DNA of 50,210 nucleotides from Candidatus Peribacteraceae bacterium (GTDB taxonomy: Bacteria; Patescibacteriota; Gracilibacteria; Peribacterales; Peribacteraceae): positions 1 through 50,210 of the forward strand of contig JASMHZ010000006.1 in assembly GCA_030750465.1 (NCBI GenBank). Reading direction: 5' to 3'. Shown piece after piece: positions 31,131 to 42,152 of this stretch; the first letter of the stretch is position 1, and the number at the start of each line of letters is the position of its first letter. The translations under genes and the position numbers were made by a program. The notes beneath the pieces were generated by a model, which was given only the letters and a program-made list of their open reading frames with translations, had not been told where the DNA came from and did not search any database.

Positions 31131-32044
31131 ATAGAACCAATAAGCTCCGAAATTTCGGATACTCCCTCCGTCTCACACCACTCATTCATTTCATCACACA
31201 CTTTTTTGAATACATCCTGCCCGCGCTCGCCAATCGATGTTCCGATTCCGACTAATGAGGCCCCTGCAATCATCATTTCGAGCGCATCTTCTCCTGTATG
31301 CACTCCTCCCGTTCCGATTATGGGAAGTTTCCCACCGGTTGCTTTGTAAACATCGTGTATGCATCTGACTGCGATTGGCTTTAAACCGGGACCGGAGAGT
31401 CCTCCCACCTTATTAGCAAGTATTGGCTGACGGCTTTTGAGGTCAATTGCCATTCCCGGCCCAAAAGTGTTAACCGCCGTGAAGCCATCTGCCCCGGCTT
31501 CCGCGCAAGCAACTGCAATAGCTCCAATATCATCCACATTCGGAGAGAGTTTGATAAATATTGGAACATCTCCGCTTACTTTTTTAACTTCTTCTGTTAC
31601 TTTCTTCGCATCCGGTGCGCTGCAGGCAAAAGGTTTGCCACATTCATCTTCAACATTTGGGCAACTGATGTTAACTTCGAGAAAATCCGGTCCTAGTCCG
31701 CAGATAATCTCTGCAATTGCTACAAAGTCCTCAACTTTTCCCGCAACAATATTCGCAATCAGAGGCGCAGGCTTATCTTTTAGGTACTCGCCAATCTCTT
31801 CGCGCGCTTTTTGGGGACCAGCATCCGGAAGTCCTACAGCATTAAGCGTCCAATGTTCGTTTGCAATAACAGTCGGATTCGGATGACCCTTGTGTTCCCG
31901 GATCCAGAGCGACTTTGTGGTAATTCCACCTGCTCCATTCTCCACAACACGCTTCCAGCTAGAAGCTGTAATACCCCAAATGCCGGAAGCCAATACCGTA
32001 GGGTTTGAAAATTCGACGTTTAGTATTTTTTGGCTGAGGTTCAT
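31121..32044 (-). CDS. pyrD: Dihydroorotate dehydrogenase, class 1B catalytic subunit, PyrD
   Basis: 307 residues. LASGIWGITASSWKRVV opens the barrel, ITTKSLWIREHKGHPNPTV holds the substrate Lys, and the class 1 active-site Cys is in DFLEVNISCPNVEDECG. FIKLSPNVDD, GFTAVNTFGPGMAIDL, GGLSGPGLKPIAVRCI and IIGTGGVHTGEDALEM (FMN-phosphate site) follow. The partner pyrK confirms class 1B (NAD-linked, soluble). ATG 32044 (MNLSQK) fits the family; the frame is open further upstream. The C-terminal MSE and stop are encoded by a heptamer repeat arm. Confidence 0.93.
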   Translation of the reverse strand: MNLSQKILNVEFSNPTVLASGIWGITASSWKRVVENGAGGITTKSLWIREHKGHPNPTVIANEHWTLNAVGLPDAGPQKAREEIGEYLKDKPAPLIANIVAGKVEDFVAIAEIICGLGPDFLEVNISCPNVEDECGKPFACSAPDAKKVTEEVKKVSGDVPIFIKLSPNVDDIGAIAVACAEAGADGFTAVNTFGPGMAIDLKSRQPILANKVGGLSGPGLKPIAVRCIHDVYKATGGKLPIIGTGGVHTGEDALEMMIAGASLVGIGTSIGERGQDVFKKVCDEMNEWCETEGVSEISELIGSMSE

Positions 32045-32065
32045 CAGTTTAATTCTAGCGCAATA

Positions 32066-32195
32066 AACCCTCATCCCCAACCCGACCTCACCCCCAAACC
32101 CTCTCTCCTCTGCGGAGGAGAGGGGGCTTATAAAGAAATATTCCTTTATCTCCCCTTCTCCGGCTTGAAGTTGAAGGGGCCGGGGGATGAGGTCG
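32066..32195. repeat. CCTCATCCCC-type palindromic repeat between pyrG and pyrD
   Basis: Outer arms are AACCCTCATCCCC and GGGGGATGAGGTCGG. Inside are CCTCTCTCCTC-TGC-GGAGGAGAGGG and ATAAAG ... CTTTAT stems. It ends 2 nt from the pyrG stop. It has the same architecture as 29459-29583. Confidence 0.8.
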
Positions 32196-32196
32196 G

Positions 32197-33915
<1,719 letters not shown>

Positions 33916-33980
33916 CTATGTTCTGGGGGACCCGCCCGCTGGGCAGTTTACAGATTTTTGAGCTGATTTCAAGAGAAGAT

Positions 33981-36299
33981 TTAAACCACCAAAATCTTGT
34001 CCGGATCTATGTCATAGTGCTCATATCCGGGCCTTAAGTCCTTTGCCACTTTGCGTCCCGTAAGCTTAGCATTGTAGGCATGTGTTTTAAGTCCTCCTGT
34101 AATGAAATGCTGTGGGATATTTCTCTCTTGCCACCATTCAACCGGATCTCGCCTGAATTTCTCAAATGCATCTCGAGTTTCCATAAGAGAACAAGTAGGC
34201 ACCATTAATTTGAGAATGCATTCATCAGCAAATCCATCCTTTTCACATCGTCTGTATTGTTCAACTAAATGATGCCAATAATGATCATCTTTTGCGGTTG
34301 GCAGCAAGTCTGTTAGAGGTACAGGACATGGAACTGTAAATCGCGTTGTCATATCCACAAGTTCTTCCGTTGTTTCACCCATTGTTCCTCTACCTCCGTT
34401 GACCGTTATAAATCTGTCGCCCCAATAGGCAAGGTTTGTCTGCCTGTGCCTCCTGTGCCTTCCGTCAAATAGTGCGAACGCATGAGCAGAATCATTCGGC
34501 GTTTGGTTCGGTAATACATTCGCAGCTCCAATCAACTGAACTTGAGGATATTTCTGAACAATTTCCGACAGAATCGTCATCCAGCCGGATGAAGCTCCCG
34601 AAGCAATTCCATAGTTAGGGTCATCTTGTAGTCTTGCTTCAATATACGGAGGTAATTGTTCTCTTAAAAGATCTGTCGATTGCTGCGTAAAGGAACAGAA
34701 GAATGAATCGACACTCGATAGATTTCTGAATTGCTCCAATCGATCGATATCGATAAACGAAACTCCCTGCAAAGCTCTTAGACGACCCCCGGGTGCAGAC
34801 CAAAGTATCTGCGATTCCCCTTTTCTGACCATATCACTTAGCGCTTCCATCCATCCGGTCTCTATACTTGTTTCATGATGATCGCTAACCTCATCGGCAA
34901 CACCATTGCCGGTTCGAAGACGGCTCGAAATGTATGTCCAAATGCCGGTTTCTCCCGCAAGTTGTCTGATTTCATGCGGATTGGGCAATGTTTTGCACAC
35001 AAGTGCATATTTCAAAGTATGGTGAGAGCCTGCATTGCGCTGAATAAGTGATTGCAATGCTTGTACTGCAGGATCTGCTTCGAATCTTTCTTGTGCATCA
35101 GCTAATTGTCCCTGAAGATCGCCACAACTAGCTCTTCCATGAACAGCTGCATATCGCGCATCAGCCCAAAGCTCCTCTGGGCTGTCACTTGGAATTAATA
35201 TCACTCCATCTGCTCCAACAATCAGGCCCTCCGCTCCATCAACATCATCTAGTTCTGCGGTGAGCCTAATAATTTCATCTTTTCTCCGGCTATAGAACTG
35301 TTCTCCGGATCTTTCAATGACAGTTCGAGGTACGCTGACTGATGTTCTTTCTGATTCAGGAGTTAGAGGAAATAACTTCCCGTTTAACCTGACTTCTTCC
35401 TGAGATACATCACTCTTTCCGGTGTTCAATTCGGCATGCCTGAGCTGGCTTGTGCCTGCATCTCTCTGGCCTAAACCGGTGCTTATCCAAAGCGAATTGC
35501 TGTGTTTAACATCATCGTGAGTAGTGTCTTCCGACAAGATCAATATATCTTCTAAGCTCGCATCCCAACGAAATCCGCGAATATCAAACGGTGGCAGTAA
35601 ATTTGAATGGCCGTTTCTCTTGCCTCGTTGAGGAGGTTGGAATCTTGCAAGAAAACGTTTGCCACCATCCGCAAGAAGCCAAGGCCAATCATTATCGATA
35701 AGTGCATTTGCCAGATTTCTTCTAAACCATGCATCCAGTTCTAATGGAATTTCTAAATTTCCATCTGCATCGTATTCCAGTTGATCAGAAACGTGAAGCC
35801 TGCCATGCCCAATCATTTCATCCAATTGTTCTCCGCAATACGGCTCAACATTGGGAGGCAGTGTGAAAAGTTCTGCTACCTTAGGGCGTACATCCCCCTG
35901 CTCAAGCAGTCGAGCGAAAGCATCGTAAAGAGGATATTCAATAGTACCGGTATCATTATCTCTGGAAGAAAAGAACTCCAGGTCCGCATGCGCCTGCAGT
36001 TCAAAACCTTCCGGAGTAAATCGAAAGTCATTAATTCTTCCATTAAGTCCGATCCTCGCAAGAAAGCTTCTGATCATTAAATTTACATACTGTTTTACTT
36101 CATCAATTCTCGTTAAATTGTCCTTGAGCATGTCCTGATCCAGGCTTTTATCTCCCAAGTCCTTTTCCCCCCATGTAATAACAGCTTGTGCAACTCCAAC
36201 TTTAAATTCCGTACCATCCCCTTGAATAATACGTTCATTTAATTGCCCAAGAGAAGTAAGCGTTCCATCGCCGGTTTTAGTTATGCGATAAGCGCACAT
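33981..36299 (-). CDS. Large protein with a C-terminal LOG/PpnN-like nucleotide hydrolase motif
   Basis: 772 residues. About 560 N-terminal residues are unfamiliar to me, soluble-looking, with WISTGLGQRDAG and LQGQLADAQERFEADPAVQALQ regions. Residues 565-670 look like the Rossmann core of LOG/lysine-decarboxylase-like proteins: GIASGASSGWMTILSEIV, VQLIGAANVLPNQ, then FITVNGGRGTMGETTEEL, equivalent to the P-G-G-x-G-T-x-x-E signature. LOG and E. coli PpnN split nucleoside 5'-monophosphates into base and ribose 5-phosphate. PpnN (about 454 residues) has extra regulatory domains, so a long N-terminal part is not without precedent. It is last in an operon with a phosphoribosyltransferase and a GuaB-like enzyme (59-nt gap). 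The Pro-to-Asn change in PGGxGT is notable. Confidence 0.6.
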   Translation of the reverse strand: MCAYRITKTGDGTLTSLGQLNERIIQGDGTEFKVGVAQAVITWGEKDLGDKSLDQDMLKDNLTRIDEVKQYVNLMIRSFLARIGLNGRINDFRFTPEGFELQAHADLEFFSSRDNDTGTIEYPLYDAFARLLEQGDVRPKVAELFTLPPNVEPYCGEQLDEMIGHGRLHVSDQLEYDADGNLEIPLELDAWFRRNLANALIDNDWPWLLADGGKRFLARFQPPQRGKRNGHSNLLPPFDIRGFRWDASLEDILILSEDTTHDDVKHSNSLWISTGLGQRDAGTSQLRHAELNTGKSDVSQEEVRLNGKLFPLTPESERTSVSVPRTVIERSGEQFYSRRKDEIIRLTAELDDVDGAEGLIVGADGVILIPSDSPEELWADARYAAVHGRASCGDLQGQLADAQERFEADPAVQALQSLIQRNAGSHHTLKYALVCKTLPNPHEIRQLAGETGIWTYISSRLRTGNGVADEVSDHHETSIETGWMEALSDMVRKGESQILWSAPGGRLRALQGVSFIDIDRLEQFRNLSSVDSFFCSFTQQSTDLLREQLPPYIEARLQDDPNYGIASGASSGWMTILSEIVQKYPQVQLIGAANVLPNQTPNDSAHAFALFDGRHRRHRQTNLAYWGDRFITVNGGRGTMGETTEELVDMTTRFTVPCPVPLTDLLPTAKDDHYWHHLVEQYRRCEKDGFADECILKLMVPTCSLMETRDAFEKFRRDPVEWWQERNIPQHFITGGLKTHAYNAKLTGRKVAKDLRPGYEHYDIDPDKILVV

Positions 36300-36358
36300 T
36301 GCGCATAATATATACTATTTGGCTTATGTGTCAATATATCTCCATCTTTTGTTAACTA

Positions 36359-37180
36359 TCACTTTGTCCTACCCAAATGCTCCGTAAGCAGTACTTGTTT
36401 TTTGTTATCGATAAACTCTCTCCCTCGTCGAGCAATTGAAGCTCGAATGTCATGCAGTAAAGTTTCACCATCAGGCAAGTAAAGACTGGAAACTTGAGAT
36501 CTGGGACCGGAAAGATCAAGTTGAGCAACAACTTTCGGTTCAGGATCATAGATACGACCATTGGTTCCTTTTAAATCACCCATAGTATTTTGCAATCGTT
36601 CGACTCCCCCGTAACCTTTATCTGCCACAAGTACAACACCGACAATATTGTGATTTGTCTGTTCGATTATGCCATGCGTCTGAGCATTCATGGTTCCACC
36701 AGTACTTATTAGATCATCAACAACCGCAAGCTGTTCTTTAGGTTCATGCTTCGTAATACCATCAAAATGCAAGCGAGTTGCCGCAAATTCCATAATCAGC
36801 GGGATAGCCGGTCTATCATCTTTCGGTTGAGTTACACATCTGGATAATCCCATTGGAAGATCAATGTCTTCGGGTAATTGTTGTTGAATCGCGGATGCAA
36901 GAATTGCTCCTCTGTCCTCTTCACTGCTAAGCCTTGTTGCTCTTGTAAATACTTCCGATCCAACATACAACATAAGCCTCGCAATGCTATCTAAGACATA
37001 GCGTGGAGTGGGAGGTGTTTGCTCTGTAAGAGAATTCCACATGAATTTGGTATCTTCGCTACGCTTTCCATTCGCAACCACAGGTTGCAAAGAACAATCA
37101 TCAAGAACTTCGAATAGCACGTGAGCATCTTGTTCAAGTTGTGTTTGCCGATACGCATCTGGTTCATCTATTGGATTCAT
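36359..37180 (-). CDS. Phosphoribosyltransferase-domain protein
   Basis: 273 residues. LAVVDDLISTGGTMNAQ (about 151-167) is a type I PRTase PRPP-binding loop (hydrophobic-VVDD-x-xSTGGT), followed by VGVVLVADKGYGGVERL, the usual strand-and-loop after it. The N-terminal 110 residues and a C-terminal 70-residue tail are extra compared with Apt or Hpt (about 170-180). RPAIPLIMEFAATRLHFDGI may form the hood. It would join a base to PRPP. It lies between the GuaB-like gene (42-nt gap) and the LOG-like gene, so a purine base is the best guess. Confidence 0.8.
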   Translation of the reverse strand: MNPIDEPDAYRQTQLEQDAHVLFEVLDDCSLQPVVANGKRSEDTKFMWNSLTEQTPPTPRYVLDSIARLMLYVGSEVFTRATRLSSEEDRGAILASAIQQQLPEDIDLPMGLSRCVTQPKDDRPAIPLIMEFAATRLHFDGITKHEPKEQLAVVDDLISTGGTMNAQTHGIIEQTNHNIVGVVLVADKGYGGVERLQNTMGDLKGTNGRIYDPEPKVVAQLDLSGPRSQVSSLYLPDGETLLHDIRASIARRGREFIDNKKQVLLTEHLGRTK

Positions 37181-37222
37181 TTTTTGGCGGAAATATTAGT
37201 GGTTATTAGAAAAAATTCAAGC

Positions 37223-38902
37223 TTAAATCTGCATAGGCTTCCCCTCCACGTATCCAGAGGGCCTCTGAAGTATTATTCGAGCAAACCTATACATTTCATC
37301 TATCGTCATAGCTCCTGAATACGTCACTCCAGATGTAATTCCATCAACGTAATGATGAATAATATCTGCTGTAGACATCCTTCCTTCTTTTGGGAATATT
37401 GGAACACCACTTACTCCCTCCGAGCGACTACCGACTATGCGTCTGAATAGCTCTATATCAGATTCTTTACCTTTGCCACCATTTGCTCGAAGAGTAGCTT
37501 CCATTCTTGATGCCATTCCTGCAGATTCAATATACAATCTGCCATCATCTCTTGTTTGCCACCTTGGCGGACTTTCGTGAGTAGCAGTAAATTCAGTTCC
37601 AAGCATGACCTGAGAAGCACCTGCAGCCAAAGCTAATGCTGCATCACGGGGATGCTCTATGCCTCCATCAGCCCAAATGTGCTTTCCATATTTTCTTGCT
37701 TCTTTTGCACATTCCATAACTGCACTAAATTGCGGTACCCCAACTCCAGCCATTATCCTTGTTGAACACATTGCCCCGGGACCCAAACCAACTTTCACAA
37801 TATCAGCTCCCGATGCAAGAATATTCTTGGTCCCCTCTTTTGTTACAACATTTCCCACTATCAAGGTGACAAGACCTTTTGCCCTTTGCTCGATAAGATC
37901 TCTTACTTTTTCAATATTGTCGTAAGCAATCATGCCATTATCTATGTGTGCGGCATCCAAGACAATTCCCCTGACTTGCAAATCAATAAGCAACTTGGCT
38001 CGCTCAACAGGATCATTGTTGAATGCTCCTATTGCAGCTGTCATTGCAAGACCACCTGTTTTTGGATGAATGTGCGGCTGGTACCGCAACCGCATTGGAG
38101 TGTTCATTGTAAACGCACCCACCAATTTTTCTTCATCATCAATAACAGGTAACATCGATAATCTTCTTCGATCCATAATCTCCGTTGCTTCCCGCACACT
38201 CATTTCTGTTCCGGCAGTCGGCCAATCGGTTCTCATTAGTCCAGATGCTCTCTGATCTTCATTAATACCACCTGGAACTTCGTCAAGATTTACTACACCT
38301 TTGTATTTCTTCTGCTTGCCAACAACAGCAACAGCTCTGGCGCCGCGCTTTTGTGCCCAGTGCTGAATCTCTCCTAATCTTGCATTGCCCTTGGACCATA
38401 CTGCCGTTTCATAGTCTGGATTACGCGAGTGCAGGAATTTTGAAGTTCTTCTCATCTGTTTATCAGTAAGATCCTGCGGTAACACTGCATTAGCACCCAT
38501 TCTTGCAGCTGCTTCTGCTTGTCTCTCGCCTGTTACCTTATTCATATTTGAAATTGCAATCGGAGTATTTCCGTATTCGTCTGGAGGCCTGAAATTAACA
38601 TCATCACGAGACAATGAATCCGGAACGCCCAACTCATTGCCTAAAGCTTTTAGAGCTCTTCGATATTCAGCAGCACTCTCAAGTGCTGACTGTTGTAATC
38701 TTGCCAATGTTTCCTTGTCGGTTGATTCTACATCAATTAAACCTTCACTTTCGGTTGCCTGCCAATGAAGAATTCCGACAGACTCCCACTGGCTTGTTGA
38801 AGCCAAATCGCGAACTCTATCTTCATATGAATTATAAGGCCTTAGAGTTACGTCCTCATAAGCAAGATTCTCATCGCCTGACTCGAATAGTAGTTTTGGC
38901 AT
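37223..38902 (-). CDS. IMP dehydrogenase/GMP reductase family protein with CBS domains (GuaB1-like)
   Basis: 559 residues. LAYEDVTLRPYNS is the family opening. IAISNMNKVTGERQAEAAARMG and AVLPQDLTD resemble actinobacterial GuaB1 (ANM-x-x-V-x-G, VLPQD), which acts as a GMP reductase. CBS motifs lie at about 165-270 (MSVREATEIMDRRRLSMLPVID, LVGAFTM). The barrel core has IVLDAAHIDNG, LIVGNVVTKEG, the catalytic Cys379 in GLGPGAMCSTR, and WADGGIEHPRD. The C-terminus has EGVSGVPIF and GITSGVTYSGAMTIDEM. There is an extra helical insert of about 60 residues near 40-105. It reads GMP to IMP or IMP to XMP; I favour reductase but cannot settle it. First gene of its operon. Confidence 0.85.
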   Translation of the reverse strand: MPKLLFESGDENLAYEDVTLRPYNSYEDRVRDLASTSQWESVGILHWQATESEGLIDVESTDKETLARLQQSALESAAEYRRALKALGNELGVPDSLSRDDVNFRPPDEYGNTPIAISNMNKVTGERQAEAAARMGANAVLPQDLTDKQMRRTSKFLHSRNPDYETAVWSKGNARLGEIQHWAQKRGARAVAVVGKQKKYKGVVNLDEVPGGINEDQRASGLMRTDWPTAGTEMSVREATEIMDRRRLSMLPVIDDEEKLVGAFTMNTPMRLRYQPHIHPKTGGLAMTAAIGAFNNDPVERAKLLIDLQVRGIVLDAAHIDNGMIAYDNIEKVRDLIEQRAKGLVTLIVGNVVTKEGTKNILASGADIVKVGLGPGAMCSTRIMAGVGVPQFSAVMECAKEARKYGKHIWADGGIEHPRDAALALAAGASQVMLGTEFTATHESPPRWQTRDDGRLYIESAGMASRMEATLRANGGKGKESDIELFRRIVGSRSEGVSGVPIFPKEGRMSTADIIHHYVDGITSGVTYSGAMTIDEMYRFARIILQRPSGYVEGKPMQI

Positions 38903-38961
38903 AAGAAAAGTGGACTATTATACGAATAATCGCACCATAGTCCACTATTCTGTCAAAATTT

Positions 38962-39027
38962 CTAGAAAAGCCCATTCGCACTATAAAGCCCAACCGTAAG
39001 CACGCTCACGATCGTCATCAACTTAAC
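38962..39027 (-). pseudogene. Remnant of a second hppA: C-terminal fragment
   Basis: Translated on the minus strand this gives [21 protein letters not shown] and a stop, almost identical to the last residues of the intact hppA that ends at 39083 ([21 protein letters not shown]). At the DNA level the two copies differ at many third positions, so this is an old or imported copy. Between the two, 39028-39062 carries a GC-rich palindromic repeat (CCCTCCTTCGCTCC ... GGAGCTACGGAGGG). It probably remains from a tandem hppA pair or from recombination within hppA. Confidence 0.75.
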
Positions 39028-39082
39028 CCTCCTTCGCTCCTTATGGAGCTACGGAGGGCAGGCCGCTAGAAACAAACTAAGA

Positions 39083-41200
39083 TTAAAATATACCCTGTGC
39101 TGAATACAATCCAACAGTGAGTACGCTCACGATAGTCATTAGTTTGACCAGAATATTTATAGAAGGCCCTGAAGTATCCTTGAAAGGATCCCCTACGGTA
39201 TCGCCTACAACAGCTGCCTTATGCGGATCTGAGCCTTTTCCACCTAAGTTTCCCGCTTCAATGTACTTCTTGGCGTTGTCCCATGCTCCTCCGGAATTTG
39301 CCATAGAGATTGCAAGGAGTACTCCTGTTACAAGAGCGCCGGCAAGAAGTCCTCCCAAAGCTTCTGCTCCCAGAACTAAGCCGACGACGACAGGCGAAGC
39401 TACTGCCATAAGACCTGGGAGCATCATCTCTTTGATGGCGGCAGCAGTTGCAATACTTACACAACGCGCTGAGTCCGCTTCCGCTTCTCCCTCCATAAGT
39501 CCCTTGATTGTTCTGAATTGTCGTCTGACTTCTTCGATCATTTTAAACGCCGCACGTCCAACCGCTTTCATTGTCATTGCGGAGAATAGGAATGGAAGTG
39601 TGCCTCCCAAGAGGAGCCCGATAAGAGTAAGTGGATTCATTAAGTTAATTGATTCCAATCCCGCAGCTGTAGAGAATGCTGCAAAGAGCGCGAGCGCTGT
39701 AAGGGCTGCTGAACCGATAGCAAATCCTTTTCCAATTGCAGCCGTGGTATTTCCAGCTGAGTCGAGTGCATCTGTTCTGGCTCTTACTTGTTTTGGAAGT
39801 CCTGCCATTTCTGCAATACCTCCTGCGTTATCCGCAACAGGACCATAAGCATCTACAGCCAAAGTTATTCCAAGAGTTGAAAGCATTCCTACTGCACTTA
39901 TTGCAATTCCATAAAGCCCTGCGGAGAAGTATGCAACTGCAATCGCCAAACATATGAATAGAACAGGAAGAAAGGTGGAGGCGTATCCGAGAGCAAGGCC
40001 ATCAATGATCGTTGTTGCCGCTCCGGTCTTGGAAGCGTCAGCCAAGCCTTTGACTGGTTTGTACTTATCGGAAGTGTAGTACTCCGTAATCATTCCAATA
40101 ATTACTCCAACCACTAATCCTGATATCAATGCAAAGAAAACTCCAAGATATACCGTTTCTGGAAGCATCTGTTTGCTTAAGAAATATGCACCAACAATCA
40201 TTAGGCCTGAAGACAGGAAGATGCCATTCTTAAGAGCACCATGCACATTCTCACCTCCCTTTCTTGTCCTGACTACGAATGTTCCGATTATGCTTACGAT
40301 AATTCCAAAACCGGATATAAATAACGGAAACAAAATTGCAGATTCCATATTCGAACCCCATGCAACCGAGGCTGTAACCCCGATAAGCATCGCCGCAACC
40401 AATGATCCGACATAACTTTCAAACAGATCTGCTCCCATTCCCGCAACATCGCCGACGTTATCTCCAACATTGTCTGCAATAACAGCAGGATTTCTTGGGT
40501 CATCCTCCGGAATTCCTGCTTCGACTTTTCCGACCAAATCAGCCCCTACATCCGCCGCCTTTGTATATATCCCTCCTCCCACACGTCCGAACAAAGCAAC
40601 CGAAGAAGCTCCAAAGCTGAATCCTGCAATTACCTGAAGGGCATCAGGAAGAAATAGGCCGAATTTCTGAGTTAGAACCAGCATTGTTCCAATAAGTCCC
40701 AGAAGACCTAATCCTACAACGGAAAGCCCCATAGTCGCTCCGCTTAGGAAAGCAACTCTGAGTGCCGAAGATAATCCCGTTCTCGCAGCCTGTGTAGTTC
40801 TTACGTTTGCCGCCGTCGCAGTTCTCATCCCAATGAAACCCGCTAGCACAGAGCAAACTGCACCGAAAGCGAAGCTGACTGCAGTATATGGATTGGACCA
40901 TGCGCCTGTGCGAGCATTCTGAAGTCCTGTATCCAGAAAAACAAACAAGAGAATTCCAACGATAATTACAAATACAACTATTACGCTGTACTCACGCTTG
41001 AGGAAAGCCATAGAACCCTGACGAATACTCTTTGCAATCGCCTCCATTTTTTCTGTTCCCTGACCTTTGGTACCAATAATCATTCTAAAGACTGCAGCAA
41101 CTATTAATGCCAATACGGCAGTAATCAGAACTACAAAGAGGGAATTCGAGAATGCATCTGAAAACGGGAGATAAGATGAAGATAAAAATGAATCGATCAT
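39083..41200 (-). CDS. hppA: Membrane-bound ion-pumping pyrophosphatase, HppA (K+-dependent type)
   Basis: 705 residues with about 15-16 membrane helices. It hydrolyses PPi and pumps H+ or Na+. The substrate loop is [35 protein letters not shown]-like (DVGADLVGK, then [16 protein letters not shown]), and [10 protein letters not shown] and [15 protein letters not shown] are the other PPi/Mg sites. The [10 protein letters not shown] motif has Ala where K+-independent pumps have Lys, so this is the K+-dependent class. Ion specificity is not settled by what I can see. PPi from the many nucleotidyl and PRPP reactions encoded nearby would be its substrate. Its C-terminus is duplicated 55 nt downstream. 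Confidence 0.95.
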   Translation of the reverse strand: MIDSFLSSSYLPFSDAFSNSLFVVLITAVLALIVAAVFRMIIGTKGQGTEKMEAIAKSIRQGSMAFLKREYSVIVVFVIIVGILLFVFLDTGLQNARTGAWSNPYTAVSFAFGAVCSVLAGFIGMRTATAANVRTTQAARTGLSSALRVAFLSGATMGLSVVGLGLLGLIGTMLVLTQKFGLFLPDALQVIAGFSFGASSVALFGRVGGGIYTKAADVGADLVGKVEAGIPEDDPRNPAVIADNVGDNVGDVAGMGADLFESYVGSLVAAMLIGVTASVAWGSNMESAILFPLFISGFGIIVSIIGTFVVRTRKGGENVHGALKNGIFLSSGLMIVGAYFLSKQMLPETVYLGVFFALISGLVVGVIIGMITEYYTSDKYKPVKGLADASKTGAATTIIDGLALGYASTFLPVLFICLAIAVAYFSAGLYGIAISAVGMLSTLGITLAVDAYGPVADNAGGIAEMAGLPKQVRARTDALDSAGNTTAAIGKGFAIGSAALTALALFAAFSTAAGLESINLMNPLTLIGLLLGGTLPFLFSAMTMKAVGRAAFKMIEEVRRQFRTIKGLMEGEAEADSARCVSIATAAAIKEMMLPGLMAVASPVVVGLVLGAEALGGLLAGALVTGVLLAISMANSGGAWDNAKKYIEAGNLGGKGSDPHKAAVVGDTVGDPFKDTSGPSINILVKLMTIVSVLTVGLYSAQGIF

Positions 41201-41295
41201 AAATAAAAGGAGAACTAAATCCGTGGCATTGTAAACTATAAACTGCTTTGAAAAAACGGAGATTTGAAGATTTTATTTGTGATGCCAAATGTTCC

Positions 41296-41400
41296 ATTGC
41301 TAAATTGTTCGACAGAGCGTTACGCATGCTAGATGCATCAATTATTAGTATCGGAGTTTGTATCTCGCTCTGCGAACAATTTAGCAATTTAGCAATAATT
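41296..41400. repeat. Inverted AATTTAGC element, copy 2
   Basis: TTGCTAAATTGTTCG / CGAACAATTTAGCAA arms with CAGAGCG and CGCTCTG next to them, in the hppA upstream spacer. The left half matches the inverted right half of 26119-26225, including AGAGCGTTACGCATG. Confidence 0.8.
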
Positions 41401-41434
41401 TTAAAAGGACCACCATTACTGGCAGTCCTTCTGT
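41401..41434 (-). terminator. Hairpin terminator of the Arg-rich secreted protein gene
   Basis: On the minus strand AAGGAC and GTCCTT form a 6-bp stem (loop about 14 nt with inner CCA/TGG pairing) followed by TTAAAATT, 17 nt past the stop at 41451. Confidence 0.5.
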
Positions 41435-41450
41435 TTTGATCGCTTATTGA

Positions 41451-41969
41451 TTAATTATTCTGCATCTCTTCCAAAATATTCCTATCCCGTCCATTTACTC
41501 TGTAGAAATACCCATTTCCTCCACGAATATCCCTTCTGGTTGGACGATCATAAGCTGAACCAGTTTGAATCAATGAAGGAGGCAAAGATGATTGCTCTTC
41601 TTGCCTTCGGAAATACCTGGTGTTTGGCCTGAGGGTGCGGTAACGATCTGAACCTAGTTTGGGTACGCGATTTCTATTTCTTCGTCCCCTATACAACCTA
41701 ATCGTTCTTTCAAGATAAGTTTTCTGTGTAGAAGTGGTAACGCTGGTTCTGCGGTTACGAACCTTGCGTTCCAGAAGAATGGGACGATCGCGGTTATCTC
41801 GAATGAATCGTCGAGATGGTCTTCTTACATCCCTCATATTCTTTATGGATTCGACTTCCATTCTATGCGAAGGCCTAATAAATCCGCTGGAAGGCATATA
41901 GGCAAATGCCGGAGCAATAAACCCGAAAGTAAGGGCAAGGGAAACGGCTGAAACAACTGACTTTTTCAT
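41451..41969 (-). CDS. Secreted, Arg-rich protein of unknown function
   Basis: 172 residues. A standard signal peptide (MKKSVVSAVSLALTFGFIAPAFA, cleavage after AFA near residue 23) leads to a mature part that is strongly basic, with many RR, RN and RD pairs (SRRFIRDNRDRP, YRGRRNRNRVP, RRQEEQ). There are no Cys and no recognised domain. The composition suggests binding to an acidic surface polymer or to nucleic acid outside the cell; this is inference. It is monocistronic, with a hairpin terminator and a 183-nt upstream spacer with no other feature visible. Confidence 0.75.
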   Translation of the reverse strand: MKKSVVSAVSLALTFGFIAPAFAYMPSSGFIRPSHRMEVESIKNMRDVRRPSRRFIRDNRDRPILLERKVRNRRTSVTTSTQKTYLERTIRLYRGRRNRNRVPKLGSDRYRTLRPNTRYFRRQEEQSSLPPSLIQTGSAYDRPTRRDIRGGNGYFYRVNGRDRNILEEMQNN

Positions 41970-42152
41970 GAGTGAAAAGAGGTTACAAAATACAGAGGTA
42001 GCCTATGGTGGCGTAAAAGTGAAAGCAATGCAAATGTATTTCCTGAATACAGATTGTATACAAGGCTAGACTTTGCTGTCTGGAAGCCAAAAATTGGACT
42101 AACGCCCAGAAACTGAACGAATCTTTTACAACAACGGAAAATTGAATCAATA

